NCBI RefSeq assembly: GCF_019059575.1
Contig: NW_024882970.1
Location: 1-64,000, forward strand
Length of the DNA: 64,000 bases
Reading direction: 5' to 3'
DNA from: Amphibalanus amphitrite
Taxonomy: Eukaryota > Arthropoda > Thecostraca > Balanomorpha > Balanidae
Position numbers and translations under genes: made by a program. This document shows positions 12,125 through 23,298 of this stretch, one piece after another; position 1 is the stretch's first letter; every line of letters begins with the position of its first letter. The notes beneath the pieces were generated by a model that did no database searches, was not told the origin of the DNA, and saw only the letters and a list, made by a program, of their open reading frames with translations.

Positions 12125-12924
12125 GATAGAGCAAAACAAAAGCACCAGTGAACTCAGCACGTCAAGGCGTGTCGAATGATATACTTTTTTTGTTTGCTTA
12201 AGTGTACTTAAAAGTGTAGGTATTAAAGTGTACTTAAGTGCACAACTTAAGTAAAACTTAAGTCTTAGGAATGGTTGAAATGCTTAATGTTGCATATCAT
12301 TCGACTCAGCTGTTCAAGAGGAACAGAATGATACCATTTTGAAACCTGTTCTATTATGTGACAAGTTATCGGCACAAACGTCATTTGACCTGAGTTGACC
12401 TCATTTGACCTGAACCTTAGATAAGTACACCAAACAAAGAAACACCGAGTGACATTATGTTAAGTACTGTGGTATCAAAGAACAAAAGGGATACAACGAA
12501 GCGGACATCTCTATATTTTCCGAATAGGAGTTATTTGAATATTTTCCCATAGGCTTAACATTACGACGTAATGACCCCTAACTGACCTCAGGTCAGTGAC
12601 ATAAAAAACGAACTACATATTATACAGCTCGGTGAACTTAGCACATCCTGAAAGTTTGAAGGAAATCAGTCCAAAACTGTGCGTTGGACAGGTACATAAA
12701 AAATTAAATTTGACCATAACCTTGTACCCGTTTTTCTGACATGGTGGCCTGACCCAAGGTCGACCGGACCTGAAATTTGCAGATCACATGAAAAAAGGTT
12801 GCCCCATAGGTTGTGCCAAATTTAGCGGCGTTGCGCGCCGCCAATTTTACGCTATCTTTGAAAAACCTTAGGGGGGGGGGGTCGCATCGACCCCCCTGCC
12901 AGGGTGAGGGTCAAGCTTTACTAA

Positions 12925-13555
12925 TATTTATTTATTTATTTATTTGACAGCATCGGCACTCGTCCACAAGAAGTGGCTATTATGAGCCCTCGTCATACAA
13001 TTCGGATAAACCCGCTAAAAATATACATAAAAGCGAATGAAGAAAAAGTAAAAAGCAGTCTGTGACACACAGGCTGTAGCACAGTAGCACGTCAGTAAAA
13101 GGCCAGTGTTAAATGTACAAAAAAAAAACTAACTGGTAAGCCGAAGCTTCATCATCCTCTTGAATCGCGCGTACGACGCCCCCTGCACGTCTGAGCCAAT
13201 GACATGAGCATTATATAGCGAACACGCCCGGTGTCTAAAAGTACTTTTGCCAGCGTTGGTGCGGAAGCGAGGTAGGTACAGGAAGTCTGAATGTCTAGTT
13301 GTACGGCCAATGACATCTCGGTTGTAGCGCACCTCCTGTCTGAGCACAGCGGGTTCACTGGTCATGATGATTTTGTGCAACAGGCACAAATCATTAAATT
13401 CTATCAGCTCAGTGACTGGAAGCCAGTTCAAGCTTCGAATCACGTCAGATACGTGCTGGGATCTGTGACGACCTGATATAATTCTAGCAGCGAAGTTCTG
13501 CACTTTCTGCAACCTTTTGACAGCGGTTTTGTTGACATAACGCTAAGAACGTCAC
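12925..13555 (-). pseudogene. 5'-truncated LINE reverse-transcriptase fragment
   Basis: On the minus strand, 13129-13512 translates to the C-terminal end of a non-LTR retrotransposon reverse transcriptase. The segment RLQKVQNFAARIISG, then a VSDVIRSLNWLPV stretch and HKI, is the characteristic thumb/C-terminal pattern of CR1/Jockey-group LINEs. The same frame can be extended upstream to about 13550. The 3' end on this strand runs into an (AAAT)n tail at about 12927-12948, as expected of target-primed insertion. Only about 140 residues remain of a protein normally near 900, so it is a dead 5'-truncated copy inside the hAT-type element. Confidence 0.8.
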
Positions 13556-13939
13556 CAAACATACAGAGGCCGTCAAAAAGTAAGCCATTTGGAGGCCCCC
13601 TCGATAGAGAAAAGGCCCCCTGGCAAGCGGAACACGGAGGCCCCTTTGAGCCCGGGCCCCCTCCCCTGGAAAATCCTGGGTGCGCCCCTGCTGCTACTTA
13701 CTGGTATAGCGTTGAAATAATATGTTCAAGGCTTCATATGGGACCTTCCTGTTCGGTTTGACTTCTTGTGGAATTCAAGAAATATGTGATTTAAATGTGA
13801 TTTTGAATTCAATAAAGGTACAATATTTTTAGGTAAAAGTTAATCAGGAGTTTCCCAAATCCATTGTGAGAAACTGGGATTATCACGCCCTGTATCTTAG
13901 CACAAGCCAAAGCCAGGGGCTCCGCAGCCATGGGTGGGG

Positions 13940-14140
13940 GAAGGAGGGAGGGGGGGGGGTCGCAGGGATCCGTCAGCCGAGGATCCTGAGGATCCTGAGG
14001 ATGTAGCGGAACCCCAGCTCATAGTTCCCTTCATACCAAAACGACCCAAAACAAATACTTTTCCACACAGAGAATATGACATACCACTCAAAGCCGTTCA
14101 CAGAGAGTATCCACGGACCCTTCCCGACCTACAGACCACA
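13940..14140. other. Non-coding with short GGATCCT repeat
   Basis: GATCCTGAGGATCCTGAGGAT occurs around 13980 as a short tandem, after a G-run near 13950. The frames here lack identifiable features. The adjoining 13700-13940 is AT-rich and holds nothing I recognise. Confidence 0.3.
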
Positions 14141-14530
14141 TAAGACCACCATAGATCAGCAAAGACCGGATAAGACTGCCATAGATCAATAAAGACTGTT
14201 TCAGACCACATGAGACACCATAGAGCCTCAAAGACCATAGGAGACAACTATAGAGAATCAGCCTGTTACAGACTACATAAGACGACCATAGATAATCAAA
14301 GACTGTTACAGATCACATAAGACGACCAAAGATCATCAAAGACTGTTACGGACTACATAAGACGACCATAGATAATCAAAGACTGCTACAGACCACATAA
14401 GACGACCATAGATCATCCAAGACTGTTACAGACTACCTAAGACGACCATATATCATTTAAGATTGTTACAGACCACCAAGAACTACGAAAAACCAATACA
14501 AACCACCATAGACCACATTATCTCACCATA
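14135..14530. repeat. GACCACATAAGACGACC minisatellite
   Basis: About nine copies of a 38-41 bp unit approximating ACATAAGACGACCATAGATC followed by ATCAAAGACTGTTACAGACC. Units are colinear, with drift greatest at the two ends. No coding sense. The following 14550-14850 is C-rich then CpG-rich, without a defensible exon. Confidence 0.85.
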
Positions 14531-14849
14531 GACCGGTAAAATCATCAACAAACCACCGTAGACCCCCTCTCCCTCCCCCCTCCCCCGCCCCGCGCCCTCC
14601 GCCCTCCCCCGTCTCAGGGCCGCCAATCGCAAACTACAGCCATGAGCGGCTGGGCACGGCGCACCCAGTGTAGGGCACGCCGCACCCAGTGTACCCAGAT
14701 GCGTGTTGCCGGGCCGGACTGCAGACTGGTGTTGCAACTGCTCTGTGCAACGCGGGCCGCCGCCGCTGCAACATTGAGAGACGCCCCACTGCGAGCCGTC
14801 CGCGCCGCGATGGGTGATGCGGCGGCGATTCCATGGGACTAGCGAGGGA

Positions 14850-15420
14850 GATTTGGGGTACCTATTCCCTTTTTTTTATGTCGTGATTAAACTAGGATTA
14901 TTTGGTTACAAGAAGACAGAAGTCGCTAAGTGAGATAGTCCAGAACGTTATGCGCCATAACGCCATAACGTTTAGCGCGAGACGTGACGGCAGCGCCGCC
15001 TATCGGCACGCCAGAGAACTAAGGTCGTCGCGAGCACGGATTTTGGTGAGTAATAGCGCAGTATGAAAAAATTGGCAGGTTACACGAAAATGTCGCTATA
15101 GTACGGTGTAGCTCACCATCTGAATTCTGAGCAACATATTTATGTATTTTTCCCCCATGGCGGGTAAAAATTGGACCCGGGATCTGGCCATGGAAGAAAA
15201 ATGCTGGTCAGTGTAGGCAAGGATTTTTGTGGAAATGAGCAAAGCATGAGAAAATAGGGAAGTTACATAAAAATGTCGCTACACTACGCTGTAGTTCGCC
15301 AACTTAGTAACATAACTCTGCATTTTTTATCCATGAAAGATTAAAATTCGACCCCAGCATTGGGACATGGAAGAAAAAATATTTGGTGCCATAGATGACA
15401 ATGAAGTGACGTGATGACGA
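14850..15420. other. Non-coding, diverged duplicate
   Basis: Two related stretches of roughly 190 bp (about 15055-15200 and 15235-15380) share AAAATGTCGCTA followed by ACGGTGTAG or ACGCTGTAG, and CATGGAAGAAAAA near their ends, so this is an old tandem duplication. No gene is evident. Confidence 0.4.
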
Positions 15421-15429
15421 AAAAATAGA

Positions 15430-15740
15430 TGAAGTGCCATTGGTGGTGGGGGGGGGGGGGGGGACACGAGATAATGTACCATTGGTGGGGGGGTGGGGGG
15501 TGGGGGAACGAGATAACGTGTCATTGGTGGGAGCACGAGATAACGTGCCATTCGGGGGGCACGAGATAACGTGGCATTGGTGGGGGTGAGGGGGGGAAGA
15601 GATAACGTTCTATGATAAGGATACGAAACAACGCATGCCATGGTAGGGGCACGAAACGATGTGCTATTGGTAGGGGCACGAAGCGACGTACCATTACTGG
15701 GATACCAGACACCGTGCCATTCGTGAGGACAGGACAGTAC
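15430..15740. repeat. GCCATTGGTGGGGGCACGAGATAACGT minisatellite
   Basis: Eight or so copies of a 30-45 bp unit whose core is ACGAGATAACGTGCCATTGG followed by a variable G-run. Later units change to CACGAAACGATGTGC. The G-run length varies greatly between units. No gene. From 15780 to 16340 I see nothing recognisable. Confidence 0.75.
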
Positions 15741-16342
15741 CTATGTATGTATGTACGACGACGTGATACTGGTGGGAGTGGGCCGTTTGGTCTCATTAGT
15801 TACTGATCTCCAGCTGGTTCCCTCTCGGCATTCAAATGATGAGGGACCTAAAAAGAAAACAAAATAAAGAAATGTGACCCCAGCTACGTTGTTTTGTATA
15901 ACTGCTATTTTGAAGCCTGTAAGTACCAAGGCAAAAAAAAAAATGGATTGTGAAACTCATATCCATTTTCACGGGAGATGATTTTGATTTTTTGTAAGAG
16001 TTATTATTAAGTGTGTTGTGTTCGTGATGTAGGGTGGGATAGACTGTAGACTCATTTCACATAGTTTTGAAGTAAAATTTGATTTTTTGTGGACATCCCT
16101 TCACGTCAAGCAAAATAATTCGGCCCTCTTTCAGCTTACAGCAACACATCTTCGTTGCCCAATCAAGTCGCCCGGCGTCAGAGTGCTGAGCCGATATCGA
16201 GTGACGCCGTCTCCCCATCTGCCCTCTGCTATCAGCCACGGCAGCCATTGGTAGAGTGTGCTAGGATAACACCGTCAGTCGTATTGAGATGATTCGGAGC
16301 CGGCTGAGCCGCTGCAGTGGTGTCCGCAGGCTCGTCAAGAGA

Positions 16343-16445
16343 CGACGGGTTCCTCGAGTTAAGTAAGGTTCCTAGACGACGGGTTCCTCGAGTTAAGGTT
16401 CCTAGACGACGGGTCCTATCAAGGTTCCTAGACGACGGCTTCACC
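16343..16445. repeat. Short tandem repeat upstream of the first Mab-21 gene
   Basis: Three to four copies of a 25-31 bp unit containing AGACGACGGGTTCCTCGAG and AAGGTTCCT. It lies about 330-430 bp upstream of the start codon at 16772. A regulatory role cannot be judged from sequence. Confidence 0.7.
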
Positions 16446-16771
16446 TACTGACAGGTGAATGAAGATTGTGACGAGACTGGAGGCACTGACTGGAGACTGA
16501 AAGTTGCGGCTAAAGAGCGGGATATCACTCAAGTTTGGAGGCACTAACGGCGACTTCAGGTGTAGTGATGTATATCTTACAATACTGACTGAACAGTAAT
16601 ACTATACTTGGTGTGATACAACGTCCTGATTGCAGCACGGAGGCCGACGGATAGCACAGCTGTGTCAGGACCAGTCTGGACACCGCGCTTCAGACGGGTG
16701 TCTGTTCAGCCAGGGGACGTATCTTTACAGACGGTCACCTAGGGTATCACCTTGTCCGACCCGACGGCGTC

Positions 16772-19700
16772 ATGGCTCGAGGCACTGATACATACATCAG
16801 GGAGATGCTTGAATCGGCCTGGCCGCTGCGGTTTGAAGAGATGGAAGAGATAGTAGAAGAAGGAAAAAACATTCTCAAGGTGCTGGTCATGACGAGGCGG
16901 CCGCGGACCTGTCAGACGGATCTGAGCGGAGAAGTGCCGGCTGCCGCGGTGGACGCCGCCATGGCTGTCTCACCGGGTGGTGACCAGAACCCCAGGCCGG
17001 CTGAGGCGCTGGTTGCCGCACTGCGGGCGGTACCAGAGACCGACACCCCCGAGATGGAAGGCTCCAAAGATGAGTCAATTAAGGTGAATTTATCCCTGGT
17101 TCAGCAGACGCTAGCCGCCAGTCTGGATGAGCGTATAGCGACTCTGACGCGAGTATTGGAAGCACCAGACGACGATCCTGCTGAGGTGGCGGCCGCGCGG
17201 GCGGCGCTGGCGCGCTCCAAGGCCTACCCGAAACTTGAGGAGTGGAGACCCTTTGAGGAGGTAAACACCAGAGAAACATACAGGAGCGTACTGGGCGGAG
17301 GTGTGCTGCCGAGTGAAGAGGCGTGTGTTCTGGCACTGTACCGGGACCTGCTGAACGGAGGTGAGCCGGGGGAGGCCGAGGACAACACGTCCACTGGCGA
17401 GGACACCGTGGACAAGGAAGAACTGCGATACGAGCTGGTGCTGCAAAACATGCACAGGCGGTGGATCACAGGCAGTGACGCGCATCACTTCAATTTTGCG
17501 GTCAAAGCCACATCAGTAGCTAAAGCCCGCTTCTACACATCTGTCAATGCAGCCAGAACTACTGGCCAAAGGATTGCCGTAGAGCGGATTCGTATGGACT
17601 GCGACGAAAGTTTAGCTGAACTGTCGGCTCATACAGATGACCAAGATCAACGACAGTATCGGCTGCCTAAAGGTACCGCGGCAAGGCTATGCCGCATTCT
17701 AGGAGACCTGGACATAAGTCTGCATGCTTATGCGTCCCCCTTTAACACAAAAGCTGAAAAATTTGTCGCCCTTTTAGATCTGATGCGATCGAGAGTCGAA
17801 GCAAATGAAGCAAATAATACCATCAAGGTACAGCCCGATTGTATAAGAGAAATCCTCGCAGGGCTCATGATGCCAGATTTAGGTGGCTTATATATCAGTA
17901 GGCCTGTTGAGAAGCAGAATAGCATTAAAGACATACAATACCAGACCACCGGAGAGGAACTTGAAAAGAGCAGCACGAGTGCCTCTGAGATTGATGGAAT
18001 CCGGAGAGCAATGGATTCTCCGCTGTCACTGGCCGAAATGGCCTCAGCTGCAGGACGAGTCCTGCGATGGAGAGAGCAACTGCTCTCCAAGTCACTCAGC
18101 AAACATCGGGCGCATGATTACAACCAACGATTTAGAGACGTTCTACATGACTTTAAATTCAACCTACAGTGTGAACATGAGCCGTCATCAAACAATAAAG
18201 AGTGCTTGCCAAGCTGCGGGAAGGAGGACGGCGTGGCAAATGGAAGCGAACTCATGATCCAGGATATATTTGTTTCGGGAAGTGTGAGTGAAGCTACTGA
18301 GATGCATATCGCCAAGGAGGACGCCGAGGAGACTGCTGATATATTTAGAGCGTTCGAGTGGGAGAGTGAAGACGGTTTTGCTATGCCGCATTGGATTGAG
18401 AAGGGATATGAATGGATGGCGACATGGGAATCAAGCGATGACGAAGCATCTGATGTTACGTTCGAAAATGCATCTGACATTGACTTCATGCTTGATGCTG
18501 GACCAGTGAACTGGGAGAAACCAGTGCGTGAAGACTCTGAAACAGAACAGAGTCATTCTTCCGCTAGAAAAGTTAGACAGTTAAACAACCGGAGAAAGGA
18601 TGCAAACAAGCCATTGTGCTCTGTAACAGCCAGAAATGACGCCTTCACAGTGGAGGAGGCCACTGACACAAAGCAGGACATCTCATCTCCACCACGGTCC
18701 CAAGAACCCCAAGACACAAGTACCCGGCACAAGAACACCAACACACAAGCAAGCTGCTCTAGAGCCCAGCGGGAAGGCGGCAGCACATGCTCAGGAAGTC
18801 TGGACAACATTCTCACTCTTCATGCAGAAAAAGACTATGATTGTCCAGATATGGTGGAGGTCCATCGGATTCTCCGGCGGAAGGACGATACCTTTGTCGG
18901 ACGTAAATTCGAACTAAAATATCTTTTTTTAGGTGTAGCCGCAGCTATGGATGGAGTTGTGGACTTGCTAAGGGAGGACTTCAAGGGCCGCATCGGGCCG
19001 AACATTGAAGCAACCCTAAATGGTGACAAAATTGACCTCGTCCCCTGTCTCCAGTACCCAGAGAAGGTCAGTGACGAGTTTGTGAACCGAGAGCGACCAT
19101 CGGGACAGCCAAGCAAGGACTTGGTGCAGAAGCTGAGTGAGATGCCAATCTACCTGGTGGGAATAGATGACAAGTTTCGTAAATCATTTTCACGTCTCGA
19201 GTCGGAGGTGATCCGCTCCATGACCAAGCCCCAGCGGATCTGTCTGGTTCTGCTCAAACACTGCGCTGTAGTGACGGTAGGTCGAAGTGGAGTATTGCTT
19301 AGCGATGAATCTCTAGTGTGCAGCTACGAGCTGAAGACGGCGATGATGTGGGTTTGCGAGCGACGTGCGCCAGAGCTCTGGACCTGGGACGGGATGCTGG
19401 ATTCGATGATGGCTGTGCTCGACTTTCTTATAGAGTGTGCCGAGCGGGGTGCTCTGCCGAGCTATTTTGATCCTGAGATCAACCTGTGGAGAAGAAAAGA
19501 AATGTTCGACAAAGGGTTTGCAGTGTTAAGGCTACGAGTGCTGCTGCCGCGCGCCATCCAGCTGCTGCTTGCTGGCCTGCTGAGCTCGAGCCAGGCGCCG
19601 CTGATGCGCCACCTGCTGAACCTCCCCCTGGACGCGCAGCAGATGCTCTGGTGCTGCTGGAAGCGCAGAGTCGACGACCCCTACCCGACGGGAAGGGGTA

Positions 19701-20167
19701 AATTAGGGAAGATTGACCCGGAGGACTTGTGCTGTCGGCTGTATCCGGCGGCGGTGGATGGCTGGCTCTGGTCGGAGCGGTTCCTCGACACCTTCCGGTG
19801 GGAGTCGCTGCCGGCGCGCTGCAGGCAGCCCGACTGGTTCGCCGAGCACGGCTGGGACACGGACAGCGAGGGAGAGGAGGAGAACGAAAAGGACAAGGAG
19901 GGAGAGGGAGAGGAAGAAAACGAAAAGGACAAGGACGGAGAGAGTGAGGGGAAAAACAGCGAGGAAACAGTCAGAGCGGGAGAGGAGGAAGGCGTGGTTG
20001 GCGCGATGAAGACTGGGAACGGTAGCGGGAACGCCACCGGAACAGCCGGAGAAGAGGAAGAGGAAGCGAGGAAGAGGGACCCGGACATCGACGAAGAGAG
20101 TACTACCGACTTCCAAAAAAAAAGTGAGAACAACCAATGTTCTTTGACGGATATCAGCGAGCACTAG
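16772..20167 (+). CDS. Mab-21/cGAS-like nucleotidyltransferase-fold protein, 1131 aa
   Basis: Single uninterrupted frame starting at an ATG with G at -3 and +4. Residues 1 to about 480 are a mostly helical N-terminal region that I do not recognise. The Mab-21/cGAS signature begins with Gly503-Ser504 (FVSGSVSEATEM). The paired metal ligands follow at Asp569-Ile-Asp571 (SDIDFMLDAGPVNW), and the third acidic residue is Asp755 in KIDLVPCL. After that comes a helical Mab-21 C-lobe, including LVCSYELKTAMMWVCERR. The three acidic positions match those needed for catalysis in cGAS and cGAS-like receptors, so an active cyclic-dinucleotide synthase is possible but unproven. Odd points: an acidic insert of about 45 residues between GS and DxD, a 500-residue N-terminal extension, and a Glu/Lys-rich repetitive tail (about 1030-1110). 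No transmembrane segment is seen. Confidence 0.85.
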   Translation: MARGTDTYIREMLESAWPLRFEEMEEIVEEGKNILKVLVMTRRPRTCQTDLSGEVPAAAVDAAMAVSPGGDQNPRPAEALVAALRAVPETDTPEMEGSKDESIKVNLSLVQQTLAASLDERIATLTRVLEAPDDDPAEVAAARAALARSKAYPKLEEWRPFEEVNTRETYRSVLGGGVLPSEEACVLALYRDLLNGGEPGEAEDNTSTGEDTVDKEELRYELVLQNMHRRWITGSDAHHFNFAVKATSVAKARFYTSVNAARTTGQRIAVERIRMDCDESLAELSAHTDDQDQRQYRLPKGTAARLCRILGDLDISLHAYASPFNTKAEKFVALLDLMRSRVEANEANNTIKVQPDCIREILAGLMMPDLGGLYISRPVEKQNSIKDIQYQTTGEELEKSSTSASEIDGIRRAMDSPLSLAEMASAAGRVLRWREQLLSKSLSKHRAHDYNQRFRDVLHDFKFNLQCEHEPSSNNKECLPSCGKEDGVANGSELMIQDIFVSGSVSEATEMHIAKEDAEETADIFRAFEWESEDGFAMPHWIEKGYEWMATWESSDDEASDVTFENASDIDFMLDAGPVNWEKPVREDSETEQSHSSARKVRQLNNRRKDANKPLCSVTARNDAFTVEEATDTKQDISSPPRSQEPQDTSTRHKNTNTQASCSRAQREGGSTCSGSLDNILTLHAEKDYDCPDMVEVHRILRRKDDTFVGRKFELKYLFLGVAAAMDGVVDLLREDFKGRIGPNIEATLNGDKIDLVPCLQYPEKVSDEFVNRERPSGQPSKDLVQKLSEMPIYLVGIDDKFRKSFSRLESEVIRSMTKPQRICLVLLKHCAVVTVGRSGVLLSDESLVCSYELKTAMMWVCERRAPELWTWDGMLDSMMAVLDFLIECAERGALPSYFDPEINLWRRKEMFDKGFAVLRLRVLLPRAIQLLLAGLLSSSQAPLMRHLLNLPLDAQQMLWCCWKRRVDDPYPTGRGKLGKIDPEDLCCRLYPAAVDGWLWSERFLDTFRWESLPARCRQPDWFAEHGWDTDSEGEEENEKDKEGEGEEENEKDKDGESEGKNSEETVRAGEEEGVVGAMKTGNGSGNATGTAGEEEEEARKRDPDIDEESTTDFQKKSENNQCSLTDISEH

Positions 20168-20312
20168 TCTACACCAGTCTGGACGGCCAGACTTCCCCAG
20201 ACTCCAACCTGGTCGGTCTGACTATCTCATACTCCATCAGTCTGGACGGCCAGACTACCCCAGACTCCATCGGTCTGAACGGTCAGACTGCCCTAGACTC
20301 TAGCGTCTGACT
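20165..20312. repeat. 58-bp tandem repeat in the 3' region of the first Mab-21 gene
   Basis: Almost three copies of a unit containing CCAGTCTGGACGGCCAGAC and CCCCAGACTCCA begin at the stop codon of the 16772-20167 gene, so they probably lie in its 3' UTR. CAGTCTGGAC and GGTCTGAAC variants can pair, giving hairpins. Confidence 0.7.
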
Positions 20313-21392
20313 AACAATGGACACATACGAGACGGGACCAGGTGTAGGTACTCGACTCTACCTGGATACAGAGCAGTGTGTGGAGGGTATGGTAGTAGAC
20401 CTCTCACACCCGCTGTGCTTGCAGGGAAAGCTTCTCTGAGGTGTTTGTGTGCCCGGTATGTACAATGTGCGGAGAGTTGGTTTTCATTAATGTGTATTGT
20501 ACATGCTAGGCTGTATTCGTGCTTTTCTGCTTTTTAATATCCCAGTAATAGACCGGGTCAGGTATTTCGCTTTACACGGAGACAATATGTGCAGTGTTTG
20601 TGTGTGTGTGTGTGGGGGGGGGGGCAATGTACTTCTCACAGCATGTGTACATTCGCATTTCGCTGTGTTGGTACGGAAAGCTTCTCTGATGACCCTGACC
20701 CGAGTTTGTGTATCTAGCGCAATGTGTCGGATTTGTATTAATTTGTATTGTGTACATACATGCATAGGTTAAAGTTATTGCTATTCGTGTTTTTGTGCAT
20801 TTGTATGTGTGATAGTTTTGCTGTGATTTGTAAATAAGTACGTCTGTAAATTTGACTTGTATGTTGTACTAGCTACGTTTATAGATTGTGCATATTGTTA
20901 TCATCAGCGCAAATCAAAATGAAGTTAGGTAGGTATATAATATTTATTGCTTTAATATGTTTATTTTTTATTTTGATATTTGATCCAAATAAATACATAT
21001 TTACCAAATATACATTTTGTTCGAAAATTTGATAACCTAGTGGCTAGTTATCACCTTTGACGCATATGATTTGATGCATCAACTTATCAATTAGTTAATG
21101 TTCAGGCATTTGAATATGACACAAATATGGTAAAATGTTCGCGATGTGCTAGCAATTCTAGACACGATCATTCCGATCTTATGCCCTCGAGAAACACACC
21201 AGATTTTGTAATCCGTATAGGAACTGCGTGTACTGCACTCCCTCAACAATACGAGTAAATACTGGGCTAGGACTACGTAGATACCGACAGCGTTTTTACA
21301 TTGCCTTGGGCCAGAATAAGAGGAACGGTACTGAGGGCACACACCGGGCCAAACCACCGAAACCCAGACTGAATTTGGACTGAGACTGAATC
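20313..21392. other. Probable 3' UTR and intergenic sequence
   Basis: Contains a (TG)n-(G)n tract at about 20598-20625 and two similar segments with GGAAAGCTTCTCTGA (about 20425 and 20677). A canonical AATAAA lies near 20988 in AT-rich sequence and is a candidate polyadenylation signal for the upstream gene. No coding sequence seen. Confidence 0.35.
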
Positions 21393-22581
21393 TTAACATG
21401 CGCACTGCGGGGGGGGCTCAATCCCCCCTCTGTTTTTCTTCGCTGTAACTAAAAAACCAGTGAATGAAGCTACGACTTTGAAACTTTAAATAGCTGTTCA
21501 TCAAACAATTTTACATCACCTCTGAAAAAATAGTGTTAGGTCATGCAAGGTCAGGTCACCAGGTCACGATAAGTGACCTCACCTCATAAAATGTTTGACG
21601 CTGTGCTACATACACACCATTTGACTGAATGCTATGAAACTTTCAGAAACATATAAGAAGACCATAAGGAACATTTTGTTAATTTCGAAATTTTTATTTC
21701 TGTGACCTTAGGTCAGGTCACTTTTTGGGGCCCGGCATGCAATTTCGGACATAAGTCGAAAAGTATGGGATATAGAAACGTCATTCTTTCACCATCCCGC
21801 CTATTTTATCAAGACGCGTCGATCAAGATGCAACTTGACCTAGTTTGGTCAGTGTTTGACCTAACATGACCTCGATCTCAGGTCACCTGAGGTCACCAAC
21901 GGTTTTTCTTCAATAACTTTTAATTGAATAGAGATAGAGACTCCGTTTGACGTTTATCGTGTTTGTCTCGTCAATGCGGATCGAATGATTGCAACATGAC
22001 CTATTTCGGTCAGGTCATGACCTTGACCTGAGGTCAACTTTTGAACTTGACCTTTCGAGGTCATATTATATGCCATTCGATGCGCCTTGACGAGATAAGA
22101 ACGATGGTGTGTGAATTATTTCTCTATCTCTTTGGGAAGAAAAGTTATTGCAGAAAAAGCATCTCCGGAAAATTTGCAATATTGATCTGACATTACATAA
22201 CCTCTATAGGCTGAACCGTTGACGTTAGGTCAAATTTGAGGACAGTTCAGCGAAAGAGCGTTTCAACAGCAATCGAAGGCTTTTTTTTCGCAACTTTCTA
22301 GCTCATCTAGTTCCCGAGATAAAGCGGGAAATATGGAGGGATGTCGAGATCGCTAAAAAATCGCAACATTTTGAGTTTGGTGACCTCTGCTGACCTCGTT
22401 TTTGACCTGACCCAAAAATGATCTCATTATTTCTTGTACATCTCATCTCAACCTATTCAACGCCGTTTACCGCTTGTCGCTACGTTGCGCTGTTTTCGAG
22501 ATCTCAGGGGGAGGGGGGTGTTTTTACCCCCCCCCCCTGCAGTTCGTGTTCAGCTCAGACCCGCTGCAGTGCGCGTGTTAA
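21393..22581. mobile_element. TTAA-bounded element A8
   Basis: TTAA at 21393-21396 and 22578-22581, inverted termini TTAACATGCGCACTGC and its near-complement at 22566-22581. G/C clamps lie inside: GGGGGGCTCAATCCCCCC on the left, GGGGTGTTTTTACCCC on the right. The interior carries many AGGTCA/TGACCT half-sites. It aligns with the left half of the element at 59933-61112 (shared GTCACCAGGTCACNNNAAGTGACCTCAC region). No open frame of note. Confidence 0.75.
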
Positions 22582-22619
22582 ACCAACATTTACCGAAACA
22601 TCTAAGAAATGCTTGAAAG

Positions 22620-22772
22620 CAGTGGCGGATCCAGGGGGGGGGGGGGCAAAATGGGCATTTCCCCCCCCCCAAACGGCATAATTTTAACATTACGCCTATG
22701 GACGATGCATGGAAAGAATCGATAAATTGTCATTGTTTGCCCCCCCCAAACTCTGAGCTGGATCCGCCTCTG
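22620..22772. mobile_element. 153-bp hAT MITE with 8-bp target duplication
   Basis: Ends CAGTGGCGGATCCAG and CTGGATCCGCCTCTG are 15-bp inverted repeats with one mismatch. The flanks are identical octamers, CTTGAAAG, at 22612-22619 and 22773-22780. Inside are opposed G- and C-runs. It is too short to code for anything and must have been moved by a hAT transposase supplied in trans. Confidence 0.9.
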
Positions 22773-22851
22773 CTTGAAAGCACGTGTCTGAGATCTATAG
22801 AACACTTCTCCGTGATCAAGATTTTAAGTTATGACCAAGTTATGACTAAGT

Positions 22852-23298
22852 TTAAGGAAATAGTTCACTTTTAACATGGGGTTTTGAACTGGAATGGCAG
22901 TTTTGTAGCTTGAGCTGAGACTAGCACAAATCAGGAGCTTTTTCGGCCCAACGATCACCCTAGCTAGACCAAGATGTTCCACTTCTCGTTCCGAAAAGGG
23001 TGCCTTGCTGAGGAATGCGGCAACGTCATCTTATCCGTCACTCGTCAGCCAATCAGCATGCTGCTTACAGCTAATGGGTTTGTACTATGCAATATGTATG
23101 TTTTGTAAACGCGTAATAAGCTCCGTGTCAAACAATATATTTCACATAGAATATAGTTCTTTCTATATAAAAATATTGAAAACAATCTTTTTTTTTATAA
23201 AATAGCTTTTATTTCTTTGCTGATCATTTTCAGCCCAAAAATAATAAAACCAATGCAAAAAAAAAAACGATTTCGGGAAAGTGAACTATTCCCTTTAA
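22852..23298. mobile_element. TTAA MITE, GGAAATAGTTCACTTT family, copy 1
   Basis: TTAA at 22852-22855 and 23295-23298 enclose termini GGAAATAGTTCACTTTT and AAGTGAACTATTCCC. The body (GCTTGAGCTGAGACTAGCAC and ATCACCCTAG blocks) is shared with 48832-49258. No coding capacity. The TTAA target fits a piggyBac-type mobiliser, an inference from target site only. Confidence 0.85.

Larger units (their letters stand above)
7698..12911. mobile_element. TTAA-type element, CCTCGCCCTGGCAGGG family
   Basis: Left terminus CCTCGCCCTGGCAGGG (7698-7713) and right terminus CCCTGCCAGGGTGAGG (12894-12909) are inverted copies. Just inside each lies a G-run/C-run palindrome around GTCGATGCGAC or GTCGCATCGAC (7740-7767 and 12870-12897). 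The right end runs into GTCAA, a one-base variant of TTAA read from the other strand. Its body is split into 7768-7948 and 12125-12870 by another element. The body has GACCTGAGTTGACCTC-like half-site clusters and no open frame of note. Confidence 0.65.
6281..13690. mobile_element. 7.4-kb hAT-type element with nested insertions
   Basis: Left end CAGTGGCGCACCCAAGG and right end the complement of CAGGGGCGCACCCAGG, each followed inside by a G-run and a GGGCCCGGGCCC block. The same 8 bp, CTGCTACT, lies immediately outside both ends (6273-6280 and 13691-13698), which is the hAT target-duplication length. No transposase is visible. The interior contains a GGAGGCCCC array, a LINE fragment, and an inserted element at 7698-12911 that itself carries two further levels of insertion. 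Without the insertions the element would be roughly 1.5-2.2 kb. Confidence 0.8.

Noticed and set aside
19681..20164. Minus-strand Ser/Leu-rich frames of about 150 codons
   Set aside because: Mirror of the Glu/Lys-rich tail of the Mab-21-like gene on the + strand.
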